From assembly GCA_002102225.1 (NCBI GenBank), contig LQPB01000093.1, positions 1-51,131 of the forward strand: a DNA stretch of 51,131 bases. Reading direction: 5' to 3'. Within the stretch, counting starts at the first letter, position 1, and each line of letters starts with the position of its first letter. Under the pieces are notes generated by a model. That model was not told the DNA's origin, did no database searches, and was given only the letters and a program-made list of their open reading frames with translations. The DNA is from Mycobacterium interjectum. Lineage in GTDB: Bacteria > Actinomycetota > Actinomycetes > Mycobacteriales > Mycobacteriaceae. This document shows, one piece after another, positions 7,722-16,309 of the stretch. The position numbers and the translations under genes are program-made.

Positions 7722-8939
7722 ATGACGATCCTCGACACCGAAGCCGACACGGCCATCGCCCTGGTCGAAAGGCATGCAGCGCATAACTATTCGCCGCTGC
7801 CCGTGGTGGCCGCCAGCGCCGAGGGCGCCTGGATCACCGACGTCGACGGCCGCCGCTACCTGGATTGCCTGGCCGCCTACTCGGCGGTCAACTTCGGCCA
7901 TCGCCACCCCGAGATCACCGCGACGGCCCACGCGCAGCTCGACACCCTGACGCTGGTCAGCCGCGCGTTCCATTCCGACAACCTCGGACCGTTCTGCGCG
8001 GCGCTCGCCGGGTTGTGCGGCAAAGACATGGTGCTGCCGATGAATTCGGGCGCCGAGGCCGTGGAGAGCGCGCTGAAGGTGGCCCGCAAATGGGGCGCCG
8101 ACGTCAAGGGCGTCCCGCCGGGTCAGGCGAACATCATCGTGGCCGACAACAACTTTCACGGCCGCACGATCAGCATCGTCAGCTTCTCCTCGGACCCGAC
8201 GGCGCGGGACGGGTTCGGGCCGTTCACCCCCGGCTTCCGTTCGGTGCCGTTCGGCCATGCCGCCGCGCTGGCCCGCGCGATCGACGAGAACACGGTGGCG
8301 GTGCTGCTGGAGCCGATCCAGGGCGAGGCCGGCATCGTCGTCCCGCCCGACAACTACCTGCCCACCGTCCGCGCGCTGTGCGGCGAACACAACGTGCTGC
8401 TGATCGCCGACGAGATCCAGTCGGGGCTGGCCCGCACCGGCTACACGTTCGCCTGCGACCGGTGGGGCGTCGTGCCGGACGTCTACCTGCTCGGCAAGGC
8501 ACTGGGCGGGGGTGTGGTCCCGCTGTCGGCGGTGGTCGCGGACCGCGAGATCTTGGGCGTGCTACATCCCGGTGAGCACGGCTCGACCTTCGGCGGCAAC
8601 CCGCTGGCGGCGGCGATCGGCACCACCGTGGTCGCCATCCTGGAGCGCGGCGAATTCCAGGCCCGGTCGGCGGAATTGGGGGAGCACCTGCAGCGTCGGC
8701 TGCGGGGGCTGATCGGTGAGGGCGTGGTGGCGGTGCGTGGCCTCGGCCTGTGGGCCGGGGTCGACGTCGATCCGGCGCTGGGCACCGGCAAGGACATCAG
8801 CCTGCGGTTGGCCCGCCGCGGCGTGCTGGTCAAGGACACCCACGGGTCGACGCTGCGGTTCGCGCCGCCGCTGGTGGTCACCGAGCAGGAGATCGACTGG
8901 GCGATCGACCAGTTCGCTGCGGCATTGCGGGCGGCATGA
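7722..8939 (+). CDS. rocD: Ornithine aminotransferase (intact)
   Basis: A 405-residue class III PLP-dependent aminotransferase. Diagnostic parts are the cofactor-binding NSGAEAVESALKVARKWG, the HGRTISIVSFSSDP segment, IADEIQSGLARTG (Asp of the PLP site) and LLGKALGGGVVPLSAV, where Lys forms the Schiff base. It transfers the delta-amino group of ornithine to 2-oxoglutarate, giving glutamate semialdehyde. The start at 7722 follows GGAGGTG at a good distance, and the upstream stop directly abuts it. In M. tuberculosis this gene is, from memory, split into rocD1 and rocD2; here it is full length, so the enzyme is probably active. Confidence 0.94.
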   Translation: MTILDTEADTAIALVERHAAHNYSPLPVVAASAEGAWITDVDGRRYLDCLAAYSAVNFGHRHPEITATAHAQLDTLTLVSRAFHSDNLGPFCAALAGLCGKDMVLPMNSGAEAVESALKVARKWGADVKGVPPGQANIIVADNNFHGRTISIVSFSSDPTARDGFGPFTPGFRSVPFGHAAALARAIDENTVAVLLEPIQGEAGIVVPPDNYLPTVRALCGEHNVLLIADEIQSGLARTGYTFACDRWGVVPDVYLLGKALGGGVVPLSAVVADREILGVLHPGEHGSTFGGNPLAAAIGTTVVAILERGEFQARSAELGEHLQRRLRGLIGEGVVAVRGLGLWAGVDVDPALGTGKDISLRLARRGVLVKDTHGSTLRFAPPLVVTEQEIDWAIDQFAAALRAA

Positions 8940-8975
8940 GCATAATCAGCTGATCCACGCAACAGGGGGGCGCAC

Positions 8976-10409
8976 GTGCCATCCAGCTCGATCAGCCTGA
9001 CCGACCAGATGCTGCGGCGTCGCCCCGTCGTCGGCGCGCACGCCGCGCGCGGTGCCGCCGACCACCTCAAGCGCAGCATCGGCACCTTCCAGCTGACCAT
9101 GTTCGGCGTCGGCTCGACGATCGGCACCGGGATCTTCTTCGTGATGTCCCAGGCGGTGCCCGAGGCCGGTCCCGCGGTGATCGTCTCGTTCCTCATCGCC
9201 GGCGTCGCCGCCGGGCTGGCGGCCATCTGCTACGCCGAATTGGCTTCCGCGGTCCCGGTTTCGGGCTCGTCGTACTCCTACGCGTACACCACGCTGGGGG
9301 AGATGGTCGCGATGGGCGTGGCCGCGTGCCTGCTGCTGGAGTACGGGGTGTCCACGGCCGCGGTCTCGGTCACCTGGAGCGGATACCTGAACAAGCTGCT
9401 GCACAACGCGTTCGGATTTCAGCTGCCGCACGCCCTGTCGGCGGCGCCCTGGGACTCGGCACCGGGCATCGTGAACCTGCCGGCCATCATCCTGATCGTG
9501 ATGTGCGCGCTACTGCTGATCCGCGGCGCCAGCGAGTCGGCCAAGGTCAACACCATCATGGTGCTCACCAAGCTCGGCGTGCTGATCATGTTCGTGATCC
9601 TGGCGTTCACGGCGTTCGACCTCGACGAGCTCAAGGACTTCGCCCCGTTCGGCGTCGCCGGCATCGGCTCGGCGGCCGGCACCATCTTCTTCTCCTATAT
9701 CGGCCTGGACGCGGTCTCGACGGCGGGCGACGAGGTCAAGGACCCGCAGAAGACGATGCCGCGCGCCATCCTCGCGGCGCTGGTCACCGTCACTACCGTG
9801 TACGTTCTCGTCGCGCTGGCCGCGCTCGGCACGCAGCCGTGGCGCGACTTCGCCGCGCAGCAAGAGGCGGGCCTGGCCACGATCCTCGACAACGTCACCC
9901 ACGGGAGCTGGGCCAGCACGATTCTGGCCGCCGGCGCCGTCATCTCGATCTTCTCGGTCACGCTGGTCACCATGTACGGTATGACGCGGATCCTGTTCGC
10001 CATGGGCCGCGACGGGCTGCTGCCGTCGCGATTCGCCACCGTGAATGCGCGCACCATGACCCCGGTGAGCAACACCGTGATCGTCGCGGTGGCCGCGGGG
10101 GGCCTGGCCGCCTTCGTGCCGCTGGACAAGCTGACGGACATGGTGTCCATCGGCACGCTGACGGCGTTCATCGTCGTATCCGTCGGGGTGGTCATCCTGC
10201 GGGTGCGCGAACCCGACCTGCCGCGGGCGTTCAAGGTGCCGGGTTACCCTGTCACCCCGGCACTTTCGGTGCTCGCGTGTGGCTACATCCTGATCAGCCT
10301 GCACTGGTACACCTGGATCGCGTTCACCGCCTGGATCTCGGTGGCGCTGATCTTTTACTTCGCCTGGGGCCGCCACCACAGCGCGCTCAACGAGAGCGAA
10401 ACGCCGTGA
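8976..10409 (+). CDS. rocE: Amino-acid permease, APC family
   Basis: A 477-residue membrane protein starting at GTG 8976 after a GGGGGG-rich ribosome site. It has about twelve hydrophobic segments. The first carries the APC signature GVGSTIGTGIFF, and IFFSYIGLDAVSTAGDEVKDPQKTMPRAI is the typical TM6 to cytoplasmic-loop region of cationic amino-acid transporters (CAT type). It lies 36 bases after rocD, so it is in the same operon and presumably imports arginine, ornithine or a related amino acid. Confidence 0.9.
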   Translation: MPSSSISLTDQMLRRRPVVGAHAARGAADHLKRSIGTFQLTMFGVGSTIGTGIFFVMSQAVPEAGPAVIVSFLIAGVAAGLAAICYAELASAVPVSGSSYSYAYTTLGEMVAMGVAACLLLEYGVSTAAVSVTWSGYLNKLLHNAFGFQLPHALSAAPWDSAPGIVNLPAIILIVMCALLLIRGASESAKVNTIMVLTKLGVLIMFVILAFTAFDLDELKDFAPFGVAGIGSAAGTIFFSYIGLDAVSTAGDEVKDPQKTMPRAILAALVTVTTVYVLVALAALGTQPWRDFAAQQEAGLATILDNVTHGSWASTILAAGAVISIFSVTLVTMYGMTRILFAMGRDGLLPSRFATVNARTMTPVSNTVIVAVAAGGLAAFVPLDKLTDMVSIGTLTAFIVVSVGVVILRVREPDLPRAFKVPGYPVTPALSVLACGYILISLHWYTWIAFTAWISVALIFYFAWGRHHSALNESETP

Positions 10410-11284
10410 CCGTCGTCGTCGGCTACCGGGCCGGCGAGGTCGGCCTGTCGGGGTTGCACCTGGCCGTCCGCGCCGCGCGGTCGCTGGGCACGTCGCTCGT
10501 CGTGGCGACCATCGTGCCCAAGCCCTGGCTGACACCGTCGTTCGCTCGCGTGGACGCCGAGTACGAGCAGTGGGCGGACAACCTGGCGGCGGACTCGGCG
10601 AGCGAGGCCGCGCGTGTCCTCGGCGAGGTGTCCGACGGCGTCGAGGTCGCCTACCTGCATCGCGCGCACCGGTCGGTGTCGGGCGGACTGATCGAGGTCG
10701 TCGAGCAAGTCGGCGGGGAGGTGGTGGCGCTGGGGTCGTTGCCCAGCGACGGATCCGGTCCCGTGGTGATCGGCACGACCGCCGATTGGCTGTTGCACGC
10801 CTCGCCGGTGCCGGTCGCCATCAGCCCGCCCGGATACCGCGCGCACACAGGCGGATTGACGCGGCTCACCTGCGCCTACGCGGCCACGCCGGACTCCATC
10901 GAGGTGGCGCGACGATGCACCGAGGCCGCGCGGCGATTCGGGGTGCCGCTGCGGGTGATCACCTTCGCCGTGCGGGGCAAGACGATGTACCCGCCCGAGG
11001 TCGGACTGGACGCCGAGGACGAGATCCTCGAGGCGTGGGCGTCGCAGGCGCGAGACATATTGGCGGGCTTGAAGACCGACGGGGTGGTCGGCGACGACGT
11101 CGCGCTGGACGTGGTCACCGGCCACGACTGGGCAGACGCGCTGCGCAAGGTCGACTGGCAGGACGGCGAGATCCTGGCGATGGGTACCCGGCCGCGCGAC
11201 GAGATCCGCCGGGTGTTCCTGGGTTCGCGCAGCGCCAAGATCATTCGCGAGAGCCCGGTACCGGTGCTGGTGCTGCCCGGCTAG
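10406..11284 (+). CDS. Universal stress protein, tandem USP domains
   Basis: A 292-residue protein starting at GTG 10406, overlapping the permease stop (GTGA). It has two USP folds in tandem. The first (TVVVGYRAGEVGLSGLHLAVRAA) ends with EVVALGSLPSDGSGPVVIGTTADWLLHASPVPVAI. The second (TRLTCAYAATPDSIEVARRCTEAA) ends GSRSAKIIRESPVPVLVLPG. The G-x2-G-x9-G(S/T)-type segments suggest ATP binding, although some spacing is irregular. The stop TAG at 11282-11284 interlocks with the stop of convergent uspC (CTAG). Association with a permease suggests a regulator of transport activity; this is an inference. Confidence 0.85.
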   Translation: MTVVVGYRAGEVGLSGLHLAVRAARSLGTSLVVATIVPKPWLTPSFARVDAEYEQWADNLAADSASEAARVLGEVSDGVEVAYLHRAHRSVSGGLIEVVEQVGGEVVALGSLPSDGSGPVVIGTTADWLLHASPVPVAISPPGYRAHTGGLTRLTCAYAATPDSIEVARRCTEAARRFGVPLRVITFAVRGKTMYPPEVGLDAEDEILEAWASQARDILAGLKTDGVVGDDVALDVVTGHDWADALRKVDWQDGEILAMGTRPRDEIRRVFLGSRSAKIIRESPVPVLVLPG

Positions 11285-12618
11285 CGTTGCGCGGCGGCGT
11301 TGGCCGCCGCCTGAGCCCTCCGCAAGATCGCGCCGACATCGCCGCGGCCCAGGAACATTTCGTCGAAATAGCTCTGCATGGCGGTGTAGCCCGCGGGGAA
11401 GCCGGCGCCGGTGGGCGCGGGGATGCGCGGCCCGTTCAGCACCGCGAAGAAGGGGGTGACGTCGATGCCCTTGGCGGCCCAGTGGTCGAAGTAGACCCGC
11501 TGGGCCGACAGCACCGCGGGGATGGCCGCGCCATTGCGGCCCAGGTACTCGTTGCCCTCGCGGCTGCCCATCCAGGCCAGCACCTGGCGCACCGCATCCG
11601 GATGTTTGGTCGCCGAATTGCCAGCCGCGGCAATGCCATTGGTGACACTCACCCGGCCGACCGGGCCGGCCGGCATCATGGCGACGCCCCAGTGGAACCG
11701 GGCATCACGGGCCACCGGCTCCAGGTTGTAGGTGCCGGACTGGAACAGCGCCATCCGGCCGGCCAGAAACTGATTGCGGGAGAAGTCGCCGTTGTCGTTG
11801 GTGTCGGCGGCCGGCGGCGCCACGTGGTCGGCGTTGATCAGACCGACCAGATAGCGGAAGGCACCCACCGCGGCGGGATTGTCGAAGGCGAACTCGTCGC
11901 CACGCTGGAACACCCCGCCCGCCGAGCCGATGTAGTTCAGGTAGATCCCCTGCGGGTCGTTGGCCGCGTTGTACCCCCACTGGCGGACCCGCCCGGGGTC
12001 GAAACGCGTTGTGCCCGCGACGTTTCCGTCGGCATCGACGGTCAGCCGGGCCAGCAGCGGACGTAAGGTGTCGGCGCCGTCCGGGCTCCACCGCAGGCCG
12101 TTGAGCTGCGCGGGGTCGATTCCGGCCGCCCCGAGCAGGTCGGTGTTGTAGAACAGGGCGATCCCGGCGTCGGTCAGCTGCGGCACCCCCCACAGCACGC
12201 CGCCGCGGGTGAACTGGTCCACCACGGCCGGATCCCAGTCGGTGGCGGCGCCCGGGCCCAGCGTCTTGCCGATGTCCAGCAGTCGGCCGCTGTCGGCGTA
12301 GGCGGCGAGGTAGGCGTTGGACACCCAGAAGATGTCGTCGACGCTGCCGCCGGCGACGTCGGTGCGCAGCGTGTCGAAATAGGTCGAGTACGCCACGATG
12401 TTGGTGCGCACCTCGATGTCGGGATGTGCGCGGTTGAAGGCCTCGAACGAGCGCTGGTAGGCCGCGGCGATCTGGTCGCCCCACATCCGCACTTTGATGA
12501 CGATCTTGCCGCCGTGTGGCTCGCCGGAGTAGTCCAACAGCATGGCCATGGCGGCCAGCAGCACCGCGACCAGCACCAGCGACCCGGCGACCAGGGTGGA
12601 CGAACGCGGCCGAGTCAT
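11281..12618 (-). CDS. uspC: Sugar ABC transporter substrate-binding protein
   Basis: A 445-residue extracellular solute-binding protein (family 1). It begins with a short basic N-terminus and one hydrophobic segment (LVAGSLVLVAVLLAAMAML) but has no lipobox Cys, so it appears membrane-anchored rather than a lipoprotein. The lobes show VRMWGDQIAAAYQRSFEAFNRAHPDI, FWVSNAYLAAYADSG and FLAGRMALFQSGTYN, typical of disaccharide and amino-sugar binders. The M. tuberculosis UspC homologue is known to prefer amino sugars. Its ATG overlaps the uspB stop (ATGA). In this genome the upstream part of the operon (uspA) lies 10.6 kb away because of the inserted element. Confidence 0.92.
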   Translation of the reverse strand: MTRPRSSTLVAGSLVLVAVLLAAMAMLLDYSGEPHGGKIVIKVRMWGDQIAAAYQRSFEAFNRAHPDIEVRTNIVAYSTYFDTLRTDVAGGSVDDIFWVSNAYLAAYADSGRLLDIGKTLGPGAATDWDPAVVDQFTRGGVLWGVPQLTDAGIALFYNTDLLGAAGIDPAQLNGLRWSPDGADTLRPLLARLTVDADGNVAGTTRFDPGRVRQWGYNAANDPQGIYLNYIGSAGGVFQRGDEFAFDNPAAVGAFRYLVGLINADHVAPPAADTNDNGDFSRNQFLAGRMALFQSGTYNLEPVARDARFHWGVAMMPAGPVGRVSVTNGIAAAGNSATKHPDAVRQVLAWMGSREGNEYLGRNGAAIPAVLSAQRVYFDHWAAKGIDVTPFFAVLNGPRIPAPTGAGFPAGYTAMQSYFDEMFLGRGDVGAILRRAQAAANAAAQR

Positions 12619-13439
12619 TTCAGCCCCGAGACCACGATCGAGGCGACGATGTGGCGCTGGAAGCCGACGAACAGTGTGATCAGCGGGACGATCGCGAGTG
12701 TCGTCGCCGCCATCACCAGCGTCCACTGGGAGTTGAACCGCGACTGCAGGTCCGCGGTCGCCACGGTGAGCACCCGCCACTTGTGGCCGCTGGTGATCAC
12801 CAGCGGCCACATGAAGTTGTTCCACTGCGACACCACGGTGATCAGCGCCAAAGCGGCCAGGACCGGCCGGCTGGACGGGATCACCACGTGCACGATCACG
12901 TCCAGGGTGTTGGCGCCGTCCAGACGCGCGGCGTTGATCAGGTCGTTGGGGATGAGGCGAAAGTGCTCGCGCAGCAGAAAGATCGCGTACGGCGAGCCGA
13001 ACATGAACGGCAACACCAGCGCCCAGAAAGTGTTGCGCAGACCGAGCTGGGCCATCATCAGATACATCGGCACCACCGTGACCGTCGCGGGCACCATCAG
13101 CGTGGCGATGTAGACCCAGAACAGCGCGTCGCGCCCGGGAAAGTGCAAGCGCGCGAACGCGAATGCGGCCAGCACCGAGAAGGTGAGCTGGCCCACCAGG
13201 ATCACCGCCGTCATCAGCGCGGTGACCGCCGCCGCGCGGCCGAACCCGGCGCCGCCCAGGTCGGCGTAGTTGGCCAGCGTGGGTGGGCGCGGCCACTGCA
13301 GCGGCGTGCCGGTGACGAACTGGTGCGCCGAGGTGAACGACGTGAGCAGGCCAAGGGCGAACGGCGCCAACGTGATCAGCGCGCCCAGCGCCAGCGCGGC
13401 GTAGATGATCGCGTTGGCGAGGCGGCTAGACGAGGTCAT
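12615..13439 (-). CDS. uspB: Sugar ABC transporter permease, cut off from uspA
   Basis: A 274-residue inner-membrane permease with about six hydrophobic segments. The EAA-type loop conserved in importer permeases is visible as EHFRLIPNDLINAARLDGANTLDVIVHVVIP. The ATG at 13439 is chosen because the protein then starts in the standard way (MTSSSRLANAIIYAAL) and because it overlaps by 14 bases the remnant of the original uspA stop (TAG at 13426-13428), the arrangement of a coupled operon. An upstream ATG at 13556 lies inside the element and gives a non-homologous extension. Expression now depends on a promoter inside the element or read-through from uspA 10.6 kb upstream. Confidence 0.92.
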   Translation of the reverse strand: MTSSSRLANAIIYAALALGALITLAPFALGLLTSFTSAHQFVTGTPLQWPRPPTLANYADLGGAGFGRAAAVTALMTAVILVGQLTFSVLAAFAFARLHFPGRDALFWVYIATLMVPATVTVVPMYLMMAQLGLRNTFWALVLPFMFGSPYAIFLLREHFRLIPNDLINAARLDGANTLDVIVHVVIPSSRPVLAALALITVVSQWNNFMWPLVITSGHKWRVLTVATADLQSRFNSQWTLVMAATTLAIVPLITLFVGFQRHIVASIVVSGLK

Positions 13440-13469
13440 AGCTGATCCGCCGCCGGAAGTACAGATGCT
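13426..13469 (-). pseudogene. Displaced original 3' end of uspA
   Basis: Read on the minus strand, these bases encode HLYFRRRISYDLV followed by TAG. The intact uspA at 24080-24967 ends HLYFRQRVTYDLT. This short fragment is therefore the original host uspA tail, separated from the rest of its gene by the element. It overlaps the start of uspB by 14 bases, as expected for the undisturbed operon. It marks the exact insertion point and shows what uspA encoded before insertion. Confidence 0.85.
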
Positions 13470-13485
13470 ATGAGATACTCCGTAC
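13440..13485. repeat. attL: left attachment site
   Basis: It contains AAGTACAG at 13457-13464, then A, then TGCT at 13466-13469. The same 8+4 bases with one mismatch recur at the right end (24111-24123). Host DNA (uspB and the old uspA tail) lies to the left and the integrase ATG (13486) only 17 bases to the right. Large serine integrases exchange strands within a very short identical core, so the crossover is probably inside the shared 8 bases. Confidence 0.75.
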
Positions 13486-15084
13486 ATGACTTCAGTTCGT
13501 GCCCTCGTGGGCGCTCGGGTATCCAACGTCCAAGGTGAGCAGAAAACGTCGCACATAACCCAGCGGTCGAAGGGTCAGGCATACGCCGAGTCACAAGGCT
13601 GGACTGTAGTCGGCGCTTTCGAGGATCTCGACGTGTCCGCGATCAAGATGTCGCCGTGGGAGAGGCCCGACCTCAAGGAGTGGCTGGCCGACCGGCCGGA
13701 TGAATGGGACGCGTTGATCTTCGCCAAGACCGACCGTGTGTTCCGGTCGGCCGCCGACTGCGTCCGGCTGGCTGAGTGGTGCAAGCAGCAGGGCAAGATC
13801 CTGGTGCTGGTGGACGACGGCATCAAGCTCGACTACCTGAGCCCCGAGGACGCGAAGGACGCGTTCGCCGGGGCCATGTCGAAGGTGTTCCTAATCCTCG
13901 CCTCCGTCTTCGCGGAGATCGAGGGGCAGCGGTTCGTGCAGCGGGCACGGGACCGCGTGGCGTTCCTCCGCAACACGGATCGGTGGGGTTATGGATTGCC
14001 GCCCTACGGGTTTCGGGTCGTTGATCACCCGAGCGGCAAGGGAAAGGCGCTGGCCCACGACGACGACGCTCAGCGGGTTCTGCGCGACGTTGCTTCCCGG
14101 CTGTTGGCGGGCGGCTCCTTGACTTCAATCGTTACCCACCTGAACGAGACTGGCGTACTGAGCCCGCGAGATTTGCACGCAGCGCGGTCGTGCAGGCCGA
14201 CCAAGGGCACTCGGTGGACCGTGGACAATCTGCGGCTCATCCTGAGCAACCCAAGCACCCAGGGGATAAAGACGATCGGCACCGACCGCAGCGTCAAGCG
14301 CACGGTTGGTAAGCCGGTGCTCGACGCCGAGGGGGAGCCTGTCCGTGTGGGGCCAGCATCGTTTGACCCCGAGACCTGGGACCGTATTCAGCAGGAACTC
14401 GCCCAGCGTTCGCAAGAGCCCCGCAAGCGGAGGCACTCAACAAACCCACTCCTTGGAGTTGCCAAGTGCGCTGAGTGTGGGAAGAACATGCGCCAGCGGT
14501 CGCAGACCACACCGAAAGGTGTCACCCACCGTTACTACGTTTGCGGGAACTCCCCGTGTGGTTGCCCTTCTGTGTCGATCATCGCCGCTGATGCGGAGGA
14601 GATTGTGGAGCAAGCGTTTCTTGAAGCACACGCAGAGCGGCGGGTGAAAACCCGTGTGTGGCAGGGGGGGTCGGACCACAGTGCGGAGCTTGAGCAGACG
14701 ACCAAGACCATCGAAGCGCTCCGGGAGGACCGGGCGCTAGGTCTATTCACCACCCCCGAGGACCAAGAGACTTACCGCCACCAGATGACGGCCCTCATCG
14801 CCAAACGCGAGTCGCTGGCGGGGCTGCCCGTCGTCCGGGCGGGCTGGGTCACGGTAGAGACGGATCAGACGTACGCCGAAGTGTGGCCCACAGCCACACC
14901 AGAGGAGCGGCGGAAGCTGCTCACCGACGCTGGGGTGATCCTGACGGTCACCCGGCCCAACATCTTCGAGGTCTACACCGACCTGGGCAAGCTGCTGGGG
15001 GAGGGGGAAAGCGCAGACGAGCTGCGCCAGCGGTACGAGAGCCGCACCGTCCCGAGTACACGGAAAAGACGACACCGCCGATGA
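13486..15084 (+). CDS. Large serine integrase
   Basis: A 532-residue serine recombinase. The catalytic domain starts VRALVGARVSNVQGEQKTS, with R11 and the nucleophile S13. EDLDVSAIKMSPWERPDL, LIFAKTDRVFRSAAD and IEGQRFVQRARDR are the conserved resolvase-type segments. The recombinase domain (residues about 165-290) includes PYGFRVV and WTVDNLRLILSNPSTQG. The zinc ribbon starts at C328/C331 (CAECGK, then YYVCG and CGCPS). A coiled-coil region rich in E, K and R follows. It catalyses attP x attB integration, and excision with a directionality factor. The gene sits at the left edge, 17 bases from the att core, the usual place. Confidence 0.95.
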   Translation: MTSVRALVGARVSNVQGEQKTSHITQRSKGQAYAESQGWTVVGAFEDLDVSAIKMSPWERPDLKEWLADRPDEWDALIFAKTDRVFRSAADCVRLAEWCKQQGKILVLVDDGIKLDYLSPEDAKDAFAGAMSKVFLILASVFAEIEGQRFVQRARDRVAFLRNTDRWGYGLPPYGFRVVDHPSGKGKALAHDDDAQRVLRDVASRLLAGGSLTSIVTHLNETGVLSPRDLHAARSCRPTKGTRWTVDNLRLILSNPSTQGIKTIGTDRSVKRTVGKPVLDAEGEPVRVGPASFDPETWDRIQQELAQRSQEPRKRRHSTNPLLGVAKCAECGKNMRQRSQTTPKGVTHRYYVCGNSPCGCPSVSIIAADAEEIVEQAFLEAHAERRVKTRVWQGGSDHSAELEQTTKTIEALREDRALGLFTTPEDQETYRHQMTALIAKRESLAGLPVVRAGWVTVETDQTYAEVWPTATPEERRKLLTDAGVILTVTRPNIFEVYTDLGKLLGEGESADELRQRYESRTVPSTRKRRHRR

Positions 15085-15115
15085 AAGCGCGGTGCCGCCT
15101 CTCCCGGTTTGTCGA

Positions 15116-15277
15116 CTAGGCGAGCCTCATCAGCTTCCAATCGACGGCCTTGCCGTTGTGCGGCGGCATCACGTTGTGCAACGCGATGGGCGCCATGGTG
15201 CTGGGGTAGTCCTGGGACTGCCAGTCACCACTTTCCGGGCACTTCTGCCCGGTGTGAGCGATACGTCCGACTGCCAT
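15116..15277 (-). CDS. 53-residue hypothetical protein (possible YjzC-like)
   Basis: A short gene with a very strong ribosome site (GAGGAGGTGA, 8 bases before ATG at 15277). It encodes 53 residues, starting MAVGRIAHTGQKCPESGDWQ and ending NGKAVDWKLMRLA. The TGQKCPESGDW start and a central MPPHNG motif recall small YjzC-type proteins with a 'G-x-K/R-x-P-x-SG-x-W/Y' pattern; this is tentative. It is convergent with the integrase gene (32 bases apart). The strong start signal and its position between integrase and regulator suggest a highly translated accessory or cargo gene. Function unknown. Confidence 0.7.
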   Translation of the reverse strand: MAVGRIAHTGQKCPESGDWQSQDYPSTMAPIALHNVMPPHNGKAVDWKLMRLA

Positions 15278-15609
15278 TTAGCTTTCACCTCCTCTCGCGT
15301 GCATCGCAGGTCACGCCCCACAAAAAGGCGCGTAACCCACCAACGCAAGCAAGAGGATTTAGCTACGGTAACAATCCGCCGGAAACGACACCCGGCGCGT
15401 TGTCGCCTGATACGTTGGGCGGTCTACTGGCCACAGTAGGAATGCACAAGCCTCAGGTCCGGAGCCCCCCAGGTATTCGGAACCCTGGGGCTTGCTGCGT
15501 TGTACACGAGTCTAAACCTGGCACACGACAGGGGTCGAGTGCTAAATCACACTCTTAGGATTTTTTGCTGAAAACGACCGGTGGTCATTTTCTGCCCACC
15601 CGTTCGGTG
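15278..15609. other. Non-coding spacer between two leftward genes
   Basis: 332 bases without a convincing gene. It holds the upstream region of the 53-residue protein and the downstream region of the HTH regulator. A stem-loop AGCCCC(C)CAGG / CCTGGGGCT lies at about 15463-15493. A weaker GAGTG/CACTC hairpin followed by TTAGGATTTTTT at about 15537-15566 lies close to the regulator stop. On the minus strand neither has a clean T-run. The stretch 15537-15590 is AT-rich for this genome. No coding potential above background is seen. Confidence 0.5.
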
Positions 15610-16302
15610 TCAAGTTTCAGCCCGTGCGGGTTCCTGTGAGCGATCGCCTGGCCAGGACTTGTCGAGTTCCTCGCCGTACTCTTCTGCGAGTCGCTGCCAG
15701 GTCTCGACCTCGGCCTTTAGGCGGTTGATCTCGGCACTCTGGTCGGGTGCCGCTGCAGTCCCGCTGTTCGGTGTCAAGCCCGCGATCAGTTCGCGGGCCT
15801 TGTCGGTGGCCACGCCACCCTCTTTGCCGTCTACGGCTTCGCTGAGAAAGTGCTTCTCTTTCCTGGCCCGCATGATGTGACCCTTCACGGTCGGGATGGG
15901 CTTGCCCAGTGCGACCGCCAGCGCCGTCGAGACGTCGCGACGTTGCGGCGCTAGTTCTCCGTATGCCACCGCGAGTCGCGCGAGGTATTCGTCGGTGACC
16001 TTGCCGCCACCGCGGTTGTACGCGTCCACCATCGCCTCTACAGCCTCGGCACCGGCGTAGCCTGCGCCTCTGAGGGGCACAGCTCCGCTGGCCCCGTCCG
16101 ATCCCCCCGACGAACGCTGCGGCGTCGGCATCCGGTATTCGGTGCGGGCGAACATCTGAATTTCCCGCGCGGCGTACATCAGCTCGTCGTATCCGAGTTG
16201 GCCATCGTCGTCGTCCGTCGTCGGGCGAATCGTGATCTGCACAAGCCGACCACGCTCGCGGCCCACCTCTATGTCGGCCTTTGGCATCTTGCTGATCTCC
16301 AT
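15610..16302 (-). CDS. HTH DNA-binding protein, probable element regulator
   Basis: About 230 residues from ATG 16302, chosen because TACAGT lies 8-13 bases upstream, which suggests a leaderless transcript. The in-frame ATG at 16413 would put the operator inside the coding region. The middle (about residues 105-165) reads as a HTH: RRDVSTALAVALGKPIPTVKG, then HIMRARKEKHFLSE. A C-terminal segment (SAEINRLKAEVETWQRLAEEYGEELDK) is coiled coil, suggesting dimerisation. It is divergent from the early genes, with a 19-bp palindrome over the promoters, so it is the best candidate for the element's repressor or switch protein. It is not a recognisable CI-type repressor. Confidence 0.7.
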   Translation of the reverse strand: MEISKMPKADIEVGRERGRLVQITIRPTTDDDDGQLGYDELMYAAREIQMFARTEYRMPTPQRSSGGSDGASGAVPLRGAGYAGAEAVEAMVDAYNRGGGKVTDEYLARLAVAYGELAPQRRDVSTALAVALGKPIPTVKGHIMRARKEKHFLSEAVDGKEGGVATDKARELIAGLTPNSGTAAAPDQSAEINRLKAEVETWQRLAEEYGEELDKSWPGDRSQEPARAET

Positions 16303-16309
16303 GCGTACG

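Noticed and set aside
11281..13296. 671-residue frame joining uspC with an upstream Arg/Ala-rich segment
   Set aside because: The segment before ATG 12618 is the out-of-frame reading of uspB; the substrate-binding protein starts at 12618 with an ATGA overlap.
13440..13556. Upstream extension of uspB to the ATG at 13556
   Set aside because: The extra 39 residues lie in element DNA, overlap the integrase start on the other strand and resemble no permease; the ATG at 13439 restores the expected coupling to the old uspA stop.
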